Shown here: positions 35,369-44,927 of the stretch, piece by piece
Position numbering within the stretch: position 1 is the first letter of the stretch
Layout of the letters: the number at the start of each line of letters is the position of its first letter
Origin: Cellvibrio sp. PSBB006
GTDB lineage: Bacteria; Pseudomonadota; Gammaproteobacteria; Pseudomonadales; Cellvibrionaceae
DNA: 64,000 nt
Direction of reading: 5' to 3'
Assembly (NCBI RefSeq): GCF_002162135.1
Contig: NZ_CP021382.1
Span: 3,966,001 to 4,030,000 of the forward strand
Notes under the pieces: model-generated
What the model was told of the DNA's origin: nothing
The model's input: only the letters and a program-made list of their open reading frames with translations
Databases searched by the model: none
Program-made: the position numbers and the translations under genes

Positions 35369-38117
35369 GGGCGATAGCCTGCTCTGTGTTGCGGTGAGTC
35401 TGGATACGGCGTGCCAGGGCTTTTTCCAGCTCGACCAACAGCAGGATCGGGCTGGTGGCCAGCATCAGGATCAGCCAGTCGCTCGCAGCCAGAGGTGCAA
35501 GAGAAAAGAGCTGTTGACTCAACGGCCAGTAGGTAAAGATCAGCTGCATGATCGCCACCAAGGCAATGCTCAGCAATGCCGGTGCGCTGCCGGACCAGTA
35601 GCGTTTATGCCAGATGGCGTCGTGCAGGCTGCGTGCCGCGAGCAAATAAAACGCTTCAAAACACACCAGCGCATTGACGGCCATACACCGGGCGAGGTCG
35701 ATGTTATCGGTGTGTTGCAGTTGCCAGCGGAACAGCATAAAGATCGTGGCCGCACCGATGCCGCCCACCAGCAGCACTCGATACAACAGGCGCGACGTAA
35801 GGAAGCCCTGTTGGCGCGGGCGCGGGGGGCGTTGCATGAGGTTGGCTTCGGGGCGCTCGAAGGCCAGTGCCAGGGTCAAGGTGACGGCGGTAATCATGTT
35901 GACCCACAGGATTTGCGCGGGCGTGATCGGCAGTAGCCAACCGAACAGAATGGCCAGCAAGATAACACTCGCCTCCGCCAGACTGGTCGGCAGAATAAAG
36001 ACGATGGATTTGACGATATTGTCGTAAATCGTGCGGCCTTCAGCCACGGCGCCGACGATGGTGGCAAAGTTGTCATCGGTCAGCACAAAGGCCGCCGCAT
36101 CGCGGGCGGCGTCGGTCCCCTTCAAACCCATGGCAACGCCGATATCCGCCTGGCGCAACGCGGGTGCGTCGTTAACGCCATCGCCGGTCATCGCCAGTGT
36201 GTGGTGCCGGGATTGCAACGCTTGCACCAGCTGTAATTTATTGGCGGGGCTGGTACGCGCGAAGATCGATACGTTTTCCGCCAGCGCTGGCAAGGCTTGT
36301 GGGGGGACCTGATCCAGCTCTGCGCCAGTCACAACACGGTCTGCCTTCAGCCCCAATTCCCGACCGATGGCCGCAGCCGTGAGCGGATTGTCGCCGGTAA
36401 TCATCAGCACTCGAATGCCCGCTTGCTGGCACTGGGCAATAGCCGCGATGGCCTCGGCGCGCGGGGGATCACTGATGCCGACCAGTGCGACCATCACCAA
36501 CTCGCCCGCCGCCACCTGGTCGTGGTGAAGCCGGGGCGCGGTATCCGTAACGGGTTTGTTAGCCAGCGCAAGTACACGCATGCCCTGGCTGGCCAGATGT
36601 TGTAGCTCGGTTTCCCAATAGGCCTTATTGATCGGTTCCAGGCCCTGGGGCCCCCACTGTTGGTGACACAGGCGCAACAGCTGGTCCGGGGCACCCTTGA
36701 TCGCCATCTCCCGGGTGCCATCCGGGGTTTGATGGAGGCTGGCCATATAACGCTTTTCCGTTTCAAACGGCAGGGTATCCAGACGCGGTCGGGCGCGGGC
36801 ATGGTCGGCCGCATCAAGGCCGTGTTTGAGCGCCAGCACGTGAAGTGCCGCTTCGGTGGGGTCGCCGTGGATAACCCAGTCGCCATCCTCCTCGGTCACG
36901 TTGGCATCGTTGCACGACAGGGCAATGTTGCAGGCGGTGGTCACCTGGGTGAGTTCATCATCGGTGGGTAAGCGCCCGTGGTGATGCTGGATGTCGCCCG
37001 CCGGTTCGTAACCTTCTCCGCTGATGCTGTAGCGCGCATTGCTAGTCACCAGCAGGCGAGCGGTCATGGCGTTGGCAGTGAGGGTACCGGTCTTATCTGA
37101 ACAGATCACATCGACGGCACCGAGCACCTCGACCGCCGGTAGCCGGCGCACCAGCGCATGCTTGCGCGCCATGCGCTCCACCCCCAGCGCCAGTGAGATG
37201 GTGACAATCGCGGGCAAGCCTTCCGGAATCGCAGCGACCGCAATGCCAATGGCTCCTTGAAACATGGCCGCCAACGTGTAATCGCGCACAAACATCCCGA
37301 ACGCCATAGTGGCTGCGGTAGCGAGCAGGATCACCGCTGTCAGCTGGCGGGCGAGTTGGGCCAGTTGGCGCTGCAAGGGGGTGTCGGGCAGGGAAACCTG
37401 TTGGACCAACTGGTTAATCATGCCGATCTGGGTGTGGTTGCCGGTCTGGGTGACCAGTCCATGCGCGGTTCCGGCAGTTACCATGGTGCCCATGTATGCC
37501 ATATTGGCTCGCTCGGCCAATGTGGTCTCGACGGGTATGACAGCCACAAATTTGTCAGCTGCCTGGGACTCCCCTGTCAGCATCGCCTCATCACAGCGCA
37601 GCTCCTTGCAGTAAATCAGCCGCATGTCTGCCGGTACCCGATCACCGGCCTGGAGAAGCACCACATCGCCCGGCACCAGCAATTGGCTGTCGAGGGTAAA
37701 TGTCTTGCCACCGCGCAACACCAGACATTGGCTTTTACTCAGGCGCAAGATGCTGCGCAGGGCCGCTTCAGCCTTACCTTCCTGCACGAATCCGATGGTC
37801 GCATTGATGATCACCACCGCGAGAATGACCCCCGCATCTACCCAATGCTGGATGAACGCACTGATCAGGGCGCTGGTCAGCAAGACATAAATAAACAGGT
37901 TGTGCAGTTGGCGAGTCCAACGCAGCCAGGCCGGCGTGGGCGCGCTGGTTGGCAGGTGGTTTTCACCCCAGAGAATGCGCCGACGCTGGGCCTCGCCGGC
38001 GGACAAACCAGCCTCGCCGGACGTCAGGAGCGCGAACAATTGTGCTGGCGTCTGGGCGTGAGCGTGGTGGAGGTCCGGTGCGTGCGGAGGTAGTTCCGGA
38101 GTTGGTTGGCGATTCAT
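35355..38117 (-). CDS. P-type cation-transporting ATPase (P2-like)
   Basis: 920 residues with the full P-type set: a cation-ATPase N-terminal domain, LTGES in the actuator domain, the phosphorylated Asp341 in SDKTGTLT, a KGAPD nucleotide-site motif, [14 protein letters not shown] and [23 protein letters not shown]4 carries PEGLP, as in Ca2+ and other P2-type pumps. M6 reads [17 protein letters not shown] instead of the NLVTDGLPA of Ca2+ pumps, so the ion is uncertain. About 10 membrane helices are expected. It lies 3 bases after the D-lactate dehydrogenase gene and overlaps the glucan phosphorylase gene. An export pump for H+, Na+, K+ or Ca2+ is possible. Confidence 0.88.
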   Translation of the reverse strand: MNRQPTPELPPHAPDLHHAHAQTPAQLFALLTSGEAGLSAGEAQRRRILWGENHLPTSAPTPAWLRWTRQLHNLFIYVLLTSALISAFIQHWVDAGVILAVVIINATIGFVQEGKAEAALRSILRLSKSQCLVLRGGKTFTLDSQLLVPGDVVLLQAGDRVPADMRLIYCKELRCDEAMLTGESQAADKFVAVIPVETTLAERANMAYMGTMVTAGTAHGLVTQTGNHTQIGMINQLVQQVSLPDTPLQRQLAQLARQLTAVILLATAATMAFGMFVRDYTLAAMFQGAIGIAVAAIPEGLPAIVTISLALGVERMARKHALVRRLPAVEVLGAVDVICSDKTGTLTANAMTARLLVTSNARYSISGEGYEPAGDIQHHHGRLPTDDELTQVTTACNIALSCNDANVTEEDGDWVIHGDPTEAALHVLALKHGLDAADHARARPRLDTLPFETEKRYMASLHQTPDGTREMAIKGAPDQLLRLCHQQWGPQGLEPINKAYWETELQHLASQGMRVLALANKPVTDTAPRLHHDQVAAGELVMVALVGISDPPRAEAIAAIAQCQQAGIRVLMITGDNPLTAAAIGRELGLKADRVVTGAELDQVPPQALPALAENVSIFARTSPANKLQLVQALQSRHHTLAMTGDGVNDAPALRQADIGVAMGLKGTDAARDAAAFVLTDDNFATIVGAVAEGRTIYDNIVKSIVFILPTSLAEASVILLAILFGWLLPITPAQILWVNMITAVTLTLALAFERPEANLMQRPPRPRQQGFLTSRLLYRVLLVGGIGAATIFMLFRWQLQHTDNIDLARCMAVNALVCFEAFYLLAARSLHDAIWHKRYWSGSAPALLSIALVAIMQLIFTYWPLSQQLFSLAPLAASDWLILMLATSPILLLVELEKALARRIQTHRNTEQAIAHVNL

Positions 38118-38120
38118 CGG

Positions 38121-39110
38121 TCAGCTCACACAGCAAATCTGATCCAGCTCGCCGTGTTCAAAATGCGTGATATTGGCGAGCGTAACCCGGGCGATAGCCG
38201 CCAGTGCTTCGCGCGTAAAAAACGCCTGATGGCCGGTAATAACCACGTTGGGGAAGGTGAGCAGGCGGGCGAAGACATCGTCCTGCAGCAGGTTGTTGGA
38301 ATAATCTTCGAAGAATAATTTGGCCTCCTCTTCGTACACGTCCAATCCGAGGTAGCCGATCTTGCGCGACTTCAGGCCTGCAATCACCGCGCGGGTATCA
38401 ATCAGCCCGCCGCGCCCGGTATTGATAAGCATGACGCCATCTTTCATCGCCGCCACCGTCTCGGTGTTAATCAGGTGATGTGTAGCGGGCACCAGTGGGC
38501 AATGCAGGGAAATAATATCGGCGTTCGGCCAAATCTCGTTCAGTGGCAGATAGTTGACGCCGCGCGCGCTCAGGGTTCGGTTAACCACCGGGTCGTATGC
38601 GATCACACGGCAGCCGATGCCCAGCATGATGTTGGCAAGCACTTCACCGATCTTGCCGGTGCCGATGATAGCGACAGTCTTGTTGTACAGATCGAAACCG
38701 AGCAGGCCATTCAGGGAGAAGTCGTTTTCACGCACACGATGATGGGCGCGATGCAGGTGACGATTAAGCATCAACATCAACCCTAACGCATGTTCCGCCA
38801 CGGCGTGGGGCGAGTATTCGGGCACCCGTGCAATGGTCAGTTCGAGCGATGTAGCCGCCGCCAGATCCACCTGATTAAAGCCGGCACAGCGCAAGGCAAT
38901 AAGGCGGACTCCTTGGGCGGCCAGCGCGTGGAGGGTGGAAGAATCCAGCGTGTCATTCACGAAACAGCACACGGCGTTGCACCCCTGGGCCAGCAATGCG
39001 CTTTGTTCGTTCAAGGCAGTTTCGTGAAATACCAGCGTGTGGCCCTGGGTATTGGCCGCTGATAAATATTCAATGTCATAAGCTTTGCTGCTGAAAACGG
39101 CAATTTTCAT
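38121..39110 (-). CDS. ldhA: D-lactate dehydrogenase (2-hydroxyacid dehydrogenase family)
   Basis: 329 residues. Reduces pyruvate to D-lactate with NADH. It begins MKIAVFSSKAYDIEYL, like E. coli LdhA, and has the NAD motif IGTGKIGEVLANIMLGIG. The catalytic Arg is in ALRCAGFNQVDL, the Glu in GLDVYEEE and the His in ITGHQAFFTREAL. Length matches the E. coli enzyme. It is first of a tight minus-strand trio with the P-type ATPase and glucan phosphorylase genes. An aerobic polysaccharide degrader with this enzyme would gain a way to reoxidise NADH when oxygen runs low. Confidence 0.92.
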   Translation of the reverse strand: MKIAVFSSKAYDIEYLSAANTQGHTLVFHETALNEQSALLAQGCNAVCCFVNDTLDSSTLHALAAQGVRLIALRCAGFNQVDLAAATSLELTIARVPEYSPHAVAEHALGLMLMLNRHLHRAHHRVRENDFSLNGLLGFDLYNKTVAIIGTGKIGEVLANIMLGIGCRVIAYDPVVNRTLSARGVNYLPLNEIWPNADIISLHCPLVPATHHLINTETVAAMKDGVMLINTGRGGLIDTRAVIAGLKSRKIGYLGLDVYEEEAKLFFEDYSNNLLQDDVFARLLTFPNVVITGHQAFFTREALAAIARVTLANITHFEHGELDQICCVS

Positions 39111-39196
39111 AGGAAGCTCCAGGCAAGACCTCGGGTGAGTCTAGAGCAACTGGTTATCCCATTATTGATGCAGAACAAATAAGCGGTGCACCGGGG

Positions 39197-40336
39197 TTAT
39201 TTTGGCGGCTGAGTATGGATAGCTGACGCATGAATCTTGCGTTTGCGGCGCCGACGCGGCTGTGCCTGTTGCGCCAGCGCCCAATCGATATGCTCCTGCA
39301 CCATGACCGATACCTGCGGGCGCTTCCGTTCCAGGGCGGAGATGATTTGTGGATCGCTGGGCGCATTGCCCAGGCCAACCGCCAAATTGCGCAGCCAACC
39401 TTCATAACCGACGCGGCGGATGGCGGAGCCTTCGGTATAGGTCAGAAACTCCGCTTCGGTCCAGTTAAACAGCGTCAGCAGGTCGCTGTCCGCCAAACCG
39501 TGACGCGGCAGGAATGCCGTCTCCTGCGTCGGTTGCGCGTATTTATTCCAGGGGCAAATAGCCTGGCAGTCATCGCAACCGAATACGCGGTTACCCATCG
39601 GCTCGCGGAACTCTTCCGGAATCGCGCCGGGATTTTCGATGGTGAGGTAGGAAATGCAGCGGCGCGCATCGAGCACATAGGGCTGGGGAAACGCATCCGT
39701 GGGGCACACTTTGAGACAGGCTGTACAGTCGCCGCAGCGGTTGGGTTGATCCGGTTGGTCCACCGGTAATGGCAGGAAGGTAAAAATCTCGCCGAGGAAA
39801 AACCAGCTGCCGGCTTCGCTATTGAGGATCAGCGTGTGTTTGCCCGTCCAGCCCAGTCCGGCTTTTTCTGCCAGGGGCCGCTCCATCACCGGTGCGCTGT
39901 CCACAAACGCGCGGTTCTGCACCTCGCCTTTGCCGGGAAAATCTGCCGGTAGCGCGGCATCAATACGTTGCGCCAATTGACCGAGCCGCTTGCGGATCAG
40001 CTTGTGATAATCGCGCCCGAGGGTGTAACGGGAAATGTAAGCCTTGGTGGGATCTTTGAGGATACGGATTTGTTGCGTATCGCCGGGCAGGTAATTCATG
40101 CGCACCGAGATTACGCGCACCGTGCCGGGCACCAGTTCTGCCGGGCGCGACCGTTTATTGCCGTGGGCCGCCAGCCAGGCCATGGTGCCCTGGTAGCCTT
40201 GCGCGAGCCAATCTTGTAAGCGCGACTCTTCATGGCTAAGGTCGATATCGGTAATACCCACCTGCTGAAATCCCAACTCCCGCCCCCAACGCTTGATGTC
40301 GGCGGCGAGTTGCGCAAAGTCGATGCTGTCAATCAT
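39197..40336 (-). CDS. queG: Epoxyqueuosine reductase
   Basis: 379 residues. Catalyses the last step of tRNA queuosine synthesis, reducing epoxyqueuosine with cobalamin and two 4Fe-4S clusters. The ferredoxin-like cysteines are intact: CGDCTACLKVCPTDAF and CDDCQAICPWNKYAQ. GRDYHKLIRKRLGQLAQ, FVDSAPVMERPLAEKAGLGW and GKHTLILNSEAGSWFFLGEIF are the cobalamin-domain signatures. In many relatives queG adjoins nnr-tsaE; here it is on the opposite strand, about 2.6 kb away, with a PilZ and a DUF1631-like gene between. A lysine/arginine-rich C-terminal tail (QPRRRRKRKIHAS) is present. Confidence 0.95.
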   Translation of the reverse strand: MIDSIDFAQLAADIKRWGRELGFQQVGITDIDLSHEESRLQDWLAQGYQGTMAWLAAHGNKRSRPAELVPGTVRVISVRMNYLPGDTQQIRILKDPTKAYISRYTLGRDYHKLIRKRLGQLAQRIDAALPADFPGKGEVQNRAFVDSAPVMERPLAEKAGLGWTGKHTLILNSEAGSWFFLGEIFTFLPLPVDQPDQPNRCGDCTACLKVCPTDAFPQPYVLDARRCISYLTIENPGAIPEEFREPMGNRVFGCDDCQAICPWNKYAQPTQETAFLPRHGLADSDLLTLFNWTEAEFLTYTEGSAIRRVGYEGWLRNLAVGLGNAPSDPQIISALERKRPQVSVMVQEHIDWALAQQAQPRRRRKRKIHASAIHTQPPK

Positions 40337-40408
40337 GGGTCGGAAAGGTGTAGTCGATGATGGTCACATTGTGCCAGAGAATGACAGGTTGTTTTTGGGG
40401 GGCTTTGT

Positions 40409-40436
40409 GTCGGATTACGCCTGCGGCTAATTCGAC
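40409..40436 (-). repeat. REP-like palindromic element, copy 4
   Basis: GTCGGATTA, loop CGCCTGCGGC, TAATTCGAC: the same stem family with one base change, in reverse orientation, between the queG and PilZ genes. Confidence 0.7.
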
Positions 40437-40439
40437 CGA

Positions 40440-40808
40440 CTAATCACTAAACCGCTCTGCAATCAATTCCTTCCAGGATTGAATATCCGTTCCCTCCGAT
40501 TCAAATAACGCTAAACCGGCAATAAATTCCCCGGCGCGTTCGTGGGGCCTGCACCACTTCACCTCGGTAACCAGTAAATAACGCTGTGGTGAATCGCGGA
40601 ATTGCACGCAGGCGCGCAGGATGCTGCCAATCACCAGGTTCCGGTCAACGGTGACGCGCAAGCCATTGGCTGAGAGATCGACGCTGTTGCTGATCACAAT
40701 ATCCGGCGGTATTTCGACACCGGGTTCAGCGGAGGTCAATTCGATAAACACGGTTTCCTCAGTGGTGAGGCGCGATTCCTGCCGTTTATCCTGCTGTCTG
40801 TTATTCAT
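40440..40808 (-). CDS. PilZ-domain protein (probable c-di-GMP effector)
   Basis: 122 residues made of one PilZ domain. The c-di-GMP binding motifs are visible: an RxxxR in KRQESRLTT near the N-terminus and NSVDLSANGLRV, a (D/N)xSxxG-type motif, about 30 residues later. The rest fits the PilZ barrel (SILRACVQFRDSPQRYLLVTEVKWC). It likely binds c-di-GMP and relays it to a partner, for example in motility or secretion. The next upstream gene on the same strand encodes a DUF1631-like protein whose C-terminal repeats are also PilZ-like in style, 86 bases away, so the two may work together. Confidence 0.82.
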   Translation of the reverse strand: MNNRQQDKRQESRLTTEETVFIELTSAEPGVEIPPDIVISNSVDLSANGLRVTVDRNLVIGSILRACVQFRDSPQRYLLVTEVKWCRPHERAGEFIAGLALFESEGTDIQSWKELIAERFSD

Positions 40809-40894
40809 GCTTACACCGTATGGGTAACATTTTTATGTTAGGTATTCTTGATGGTGATACTCAGATTTGAATCTGGTGCGACTATCAACGCGTG

Positions 40895-42706
40895 CTAGGA
40901 AATATCCTTGCGCAAACCGCGAATCACTTTTACCAGTTGATCTTCAAACTTATCGCCTTTGCTGATGACCTGAATCTGTTGTGTCTTGATGCCGTCAAAC
41001 AATTGTTCGCGATGCAGCTCTGCCGCCTTGCGCCCCACCTGATCAACAAAAATATATTTGCCGGTGGAACTGATGATGACCGATAACTTGCAGCGCAAGG
41101 CCGGTTTATCCGGCTCAATAATTTCTACCCAGGCACCGACGTTCAAGGTATTAACCAACTCCGTTGCCGCTTGTTCACGCGCTAACTGTTCGGCGGCGAG
41201 TGCGGCTTTTTTCTCTGCCTTGCGTTGTGTTGCGGCAGCCTGTTCCGCGAGCGTTCGCTGGTGTTTTTCTGCGGCCAGCCTGCGTGCTTCGGCCAGGGCT
41301 TTCTCTGCCGCCGCCTGTTTTTCCGCCGCCACTTGTGCTTGCTGGCGCTCGGCTTCCTGGCGATATTGTTCAGCGTGTTTGTCGCCCAGGGCAATCAGTT
41401 GTTTCAGCGCACTGACGATAACCTCATCCACCGGGACGGCTTTCAGTTTGTGTGCAACACCGGTTGATAAACACAACGAAAAATCTTTCAGATTTTTGAC
41501 GGTCACTTTGCGCCCGGAACGATCTACAAACAAGAGTTGATCCACATCCGGCAGCTTCAATGCCAGCTTGCAACGCAGTGGTTGGCCATCCTCACCGTAC
41601 AGCACAATCCAGTCACCGGTTTCAATCGTTTGCGCTTGTTGGAGTACGGCACTGGTCACGCGCGTGTGATTGTCGGTGTAGCCTTCCGGGTAGGCAAAGG
41701 CGCCGACGGTGCTACATTCCAGCGGCTTTTTCTGAATCGCCAGCATCAGGTGTTGGCCGAGGTTATCGACAAAATCCTGATAGTGGTCGCCAGTGTCGCG
41801 TTGTTGATGTAGATGCAGATTGCGTTCCAGTTCGTTCAGCAGTTGCGGAATGTCGCGGTAGAGTTGTTGCTCATCCACGTCGTCACCGGTACAAAAAACC
41901 GTGCCGAGAATTGGCAGGTTGCGTTGCCAGGCTTTCCAGAAGGGCGCCTGAGCGCCGTCATTGATCAGGCAATGTTGCAGCGTGCTTTTCAGGATCGGCA
42001 ATTGCTCAACCAGTGCGGTGGGCAGAGTCTTCCCTGCCAGAGAACGATTAAGCAAATCCAGCACCTGACATTCGGCGGCCAATAACCGCAGATGGGCGAC
42101 TTCGGTTTCACACAAGCGCGTCTCCAGCATACGCGCGCGCTTGTCTTCGGCATCGGTCCATTGGCGAAACTGTTTTATGGCTGCAAGTAGCGCCGGTTCG
42201 GTGGTGTCCTGTCGAACCGCCTCGACCAGCTGCTGGCATTTTTCCAAAAACTGTTGGTGGGGCTTGGCGTCGCGCGGGTACCAGGTGTAACCCTGTTGAC
42301 TCACCTCGCTCAGAAGCTGGCGCACGGGCTGTTGCGCGTTGCTGTAAAGCGTGTCGTCCTGTGCGATAGCACGGATCAACGGCAGGGCCATCTTGTTCAG
42401 TTCCTGTTGCAGCGTGTTGTCCAGACCGCTGAACAGGGTGTGTACCAGTTTGTCGGCCACCATCACACGCAACAATAAGGCGGGTGCAAGGGCGAGCTGA
42501 TGCACGGCAAGCAGTGCCGGTAATTGCTTGGCTAACGATTCGGCGGGATTTATCGCTGGCTGAATCAGCGCGATGGCGTGGGGCAGGTCATTGCACAGCG
42601 TTAATCCGGGCGCCTGCGGTAAAGTAAGCGCCGCCGTGTCGAACAGGGATTGCAGTTGCGCTGCATCACCCTTGAGCAGGTCTTGAAGATTGAAGGTCGT
42701 AGGCAT
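40895..42706 (-). CDS. DUF1631-like protein with duplicated PilZ-like C-terminal module
   Basis: 603 residues. The N-terminal ~340 are helical (FLEKCQQLVEAVRQ, RMLETRLCETEVAHLRLL). A first beta module at about 370-430 (GDWIVLYGEDGQPLRCKLALKLPDVDQLLFVDRSGRKV) is followed by a long Ala/Glu/Gln/Lys coiled coil (about 455-520). A second, related module (VEIIEPDKPALRCKLSVIISSTGKYIFVDQVGRKAAEL) lies at about 525-575. The module resembles the end of DUF1631 proteins, which are associated with c-di-GMP signalling. The two copies share the RCKL, the FVD and the (S/V)GRK pattern. A regulatory role is inferred from this and from the PilZ neighbour. Confidence 0.7.
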   Translation of the reverse strand: MPTTFNLQDLLKGDAAQLQSLFDTAALTLPQAPGLTLCNDLPHAIALIQPAINPAESLAKQLPALLAVHQLALAPALLLRVMVADKLVHTLFSGLDNTLQQELNKMALPLIRAIAQDDTLYSNAQQPVRQLLSEVSQQGYTWYPRDAKPHQQFLEKCQQLVEAVRQDTTEPALLAAIKQFRQWTDAEDKRARMLETRLCETEVAHLRLLAAECQVLDLLNRSLAGKTLPTALVEQLPILKSTLQHCLINDGAQAPFWKAWQRNLPILGTVFCTGDDVDEQQLYRDIPQLLNELERNLHLHQQRDTGDHYQDFVDNLGQHLMLAIQKKPLECSTVGAFAYPEGYTDNHTRVTSAVLQQAQTIETGDWIVLYGEDGQPLRCKLALKLPDVDQLLFVDRSGRKVTVKNLKDFSLCLSTGVAHKLKAVPVDEVIVSALKQLIALGDKHAEQYRQEAERQQAQVAAEKQAAAEKALAEARRLAAEKHQRTLAEQAAATQRKAEKKAALAAEQLAREQAATELVNTLNVGAWVEIIEPDKPALRCKLSVIISSTGKYIFVDQVGRKAAELHREQLFDGIKTQQIQVISKGDKFEDQLVKVIRGLRKDIS

Positions 42707-42902
42707 AACTCTCGCTGCTGAAAGGCAAATAACGCCTTGTGAATATAGTGAATGGATGGCCGCATTGCGAATATTTGGTGGTGAGCAAAGTGGCGTAATT
42801 CTGAGATTTCCAGAGTGGGTACCAAGTTGCGTATAATCCGCCCACTTTTTCCCGACGGCTCATTTTTTCGGAAACGACCGCCGCTTACGCACCGAGACCA
42901 CC

Positions 42903-44420
42903 ATGATATTAACCACCCTCGATAAGACGCCTTTTCCTTCGACGCTCTACAGCGCTGCCGAGGTCCGCGCACTGGATCAGGCCGCTATTGCTGCCGGTAC
43001 CCCCGGTATCCAGTTGATGAAGCGCGCCGGTCGCGCCGTCTTTGATGTGGTACAGCAGACCTACCCCGACGTGAGTTTGTTGACGGTGTACTGTGGCGCC
43101 GGTAATAACGCAGGCGATGGTTATGTGGTAGCTGCCCTGGCGGCCCAGCGGCGTTTGCCGGTGCAGGTGATCCAGGTCGGCGCCCTCGACAAACTGGCCG
43201 GTGATGCCCGTCTGGCTTATGACTTTGCCTGTCAGGAGGGCGTGGCCATTACACCGTTTGAGCAGGCTGCTGTTCCCGTAGAAGGCGTTGTCGTGGACGC
43301 ACTCCTGGGCATCGGTTTGACTGGCGTTGTGCGCGCCCCTTTTGAACAAGCGATCAACCAGATTAATAGTTGTGGTTTGCCGGTTGTCGCGGTGGATCTT
43401 CCATCCGGGCTGAATGCTGATAACGGTGCGGTACATGGTTGTGCCGTCAAGGCGGATGTAACGGTGACCTTTATCGGCACCAAGCGCGGCCTGTTGACCG
43501 GACGGGGTCCGGCGTTCTGCGGGAAAGTGGTGCTGGCAGCGCTCGCGGTGCCGGCGGATATCCTGCAAACCCAGACTGGATCGGCAGAGCAACTGGAATT
43601 AACCGCTTTGTTAAACACGCTCGCCCCCCGCGCGGCGGATGCGCATAAAGGCGACTTCGGCCATGTGATGGTCATCGGTGGCGACACCGGTTATGGCGGT
43701 GCCGCACTGATGGCTGCAGAAGCAGCCGCGCGCACCGGTGCGGGCTTGGTCAGTATCGCCACCCGCCCGGAACATATTCCCGCCATTCTGGCGCGCCGCC
43801 CCGAGGTCATGGCCTGCGGTGTGGTATCCGGGCAGGAGCTGGAGCCTTGGTTAGCGCGCCCCACTGTACTGGTGGTTGGACCCGGTCTGGGACGTTCGCC
43901 CTGGTCAGAGCAGATGTTGCAGCAAGCGGTGAAAAGCGGTTTGCCACTGGTGCTGGACGCCGATGCGCTGAATATTCTTGCCGCTGGCCGGGTAGTGCCG
44001 GAAAACACCCGTCGTGATAGCTGGTTGCTTACCCCCCATCCCGGCGAAGCGGCGCGCTTGTTAGGTATGAATACTGCCGATATCCAGCAGGATCGCTTTG
44101 CTTCCGTCAAGGCGATACAAAAACGCTATGGTGGTGCCGTAATCCTCAAGGGTGCTGGCAGTCTGGTTGCGGCAGAGGCAGGCAGTATCGGGGTGGTAAC
44201 GGCGGGCAATCCCGGCATGGCTACGGGTGGTATGGGCGATGTGCTGAGCGGTATCCTCGGAGGTTTGATCGCCCAGGGAATGACAGTGGCGGACGCCGCG
44301 CGCCTGGGTGCATGCCTGCATGCTACGGCGGCAGACCTGGCGGCGGATGAAGTCGGGCAGCGCGGTTTGCTGGCCACGGATTTGATTCCCTACCTGTGCC
44401 AACTGCTCAGCGATCATTAA
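42903..44420 (+). CDS. nnr: Bifunctional NAD(P)H-hydrate epimerase / ADP-dependent dehydratase
   Basis: 505 residues. Repairs damaged NADHX and NADPHX: the N-terminal YjeF domain epimerises the R/S hydrates and the C-terminal ribokinase-like domain dehydrates the S form using ADP. Visible marks are VYCGAGNNAGDGYVVAALAAQ (YjeF_N), VDLPSGLNADNG, and in the C-terminal half HKGDFGHVMVIGGDTGYGGA, VLDADALNILA, LTPHPGEAARLLG and the catalytic NPGMATGGMGDVLSG. It opens the plus-strand housekeeping block, 33 bases before tsaE, as in E. coli and Pseudomonas. Confidence 0.95.
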   Translation: MILTTLDKTPFPSTLYSAAEVRALDQAAIAAGTPGIQLMKRAGRAVFDVVQQTYPDVSLLTVYCGAGNNAGDGYVVAALAAQRRLPVQVIQVGALDKLAGDARLAYDFACQEGVAITPFEQAAVPVEGVVVDALLGIGLTGVVRAPFEQAINQINSCGLPVVAVDLPSGLNADNGAVHGCAVKADVTVTFIGTKRGLLTGRGPAFCGKVVLAALAVPADILQTQTGSAEQLELTALLNTLAPRAADAHKGDFGHVMVIGGDTGYGGAALMAAEAAARTGAGLVSIATRPEHIPAILARRPEVMACGVVSGQELEPWLARPTVLVVGPGLGRSPWSEQMLQQAVKSGLPLVLDADALNILAAGRVVPENTRRDSWLLTPHPGEAARLLGMNTADIQQDRFASVKAIQKRYGGAVILKGAGSLVAAEAGSIGVVTAGNPGMATGGMGDVLSGILGGLIAQGMTVADAARLGACLHATAADLAADEVGQRGLLATDLIPYLCQLLSDH

Positions 44421-44453
44421 TGCTCTGCGCGACGCGATGAGGCAATCCCCGGC

Positions 44454-44927
44454 GTGAACGAATCCATCAACAAAACCTGGTACATCGATAACGAAACCGA
44501 CATGGTCGCCTTGGGTGAGCAATGGGGGCATGCCCTCGCCGCTGAGCCCGGCGCGGCTACCGTATTTCTGGTGGGTGATCTGGGCGCGGGCAAGACTACC
44601 TTATCGCGCGGCATCCTGCGGGCATTCGGCCACACCGGCGCGGTGAAGAGTCCGACTTATACCTTGGTGGAAGCCTATGAATTCCCGGCGCGGACGGTGT
44701 ATCACTTCGACCTCTATCGCTTGGGCGATCCGGAGGAGCTGGAATACATGGGAATTCGCGATTACTTTGATGAACGCAGTATTTGCCTAATTGAATGGCC
44801 TGCGCGCGGAGCCGGGGTGCTGCCGGCGCCGGATTGGCAGATTGAGGTCAAGGTGGAGGGGCTTGGGCGGCGCATCGGCATCCGCGCCCTGACGCCAGTG
44901 GGCGAAGCCTTGTTGCAGCGACTCTAG
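44454..44927 (+). CDS. tsaE: tRNA threonylcarbamoyladenosine biosynthesis ATPase TsaE
   Basis: 157 residues from a GTG at 44454, the only start that keeps the family N-terminus. The Walker A motif GDLGAGKTTLSRG is followed by VKSPTYTLVEAYE, a DLYRLGDPEELEYMGIRDYF segment and LIEWPARG. TsaE drives cycling of the TsaB-TsaD complex that makes t6A37 in ANN-decoding tRNAs. Its last 4 bases overlap the end of the convergent outer-membrane gene. Confidence 0.94.
   Translation: MNESINKTWYIDNETDMVALGEQWGHALAAEPGAATVFLVGDLGAGKTTLSRGILRAFGHTGAVKSPTYTLVEAYEFPARTVYHFDLYRLGDPEELEYMGIRDYFDERSICLIEWPARGAGVLPAPDWQIEVKVEGLGRRIGIRALTPVGEALLQRL

Noticed and set aside
37257..38093. Long plus-strand frame opposite the P-type ATPase gene (also 35328-35936)
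   Set aside because: Antisense shadow in GC-rich coding DNA; no ribosome site, and the minus frame has all P-type ATPase motifs.
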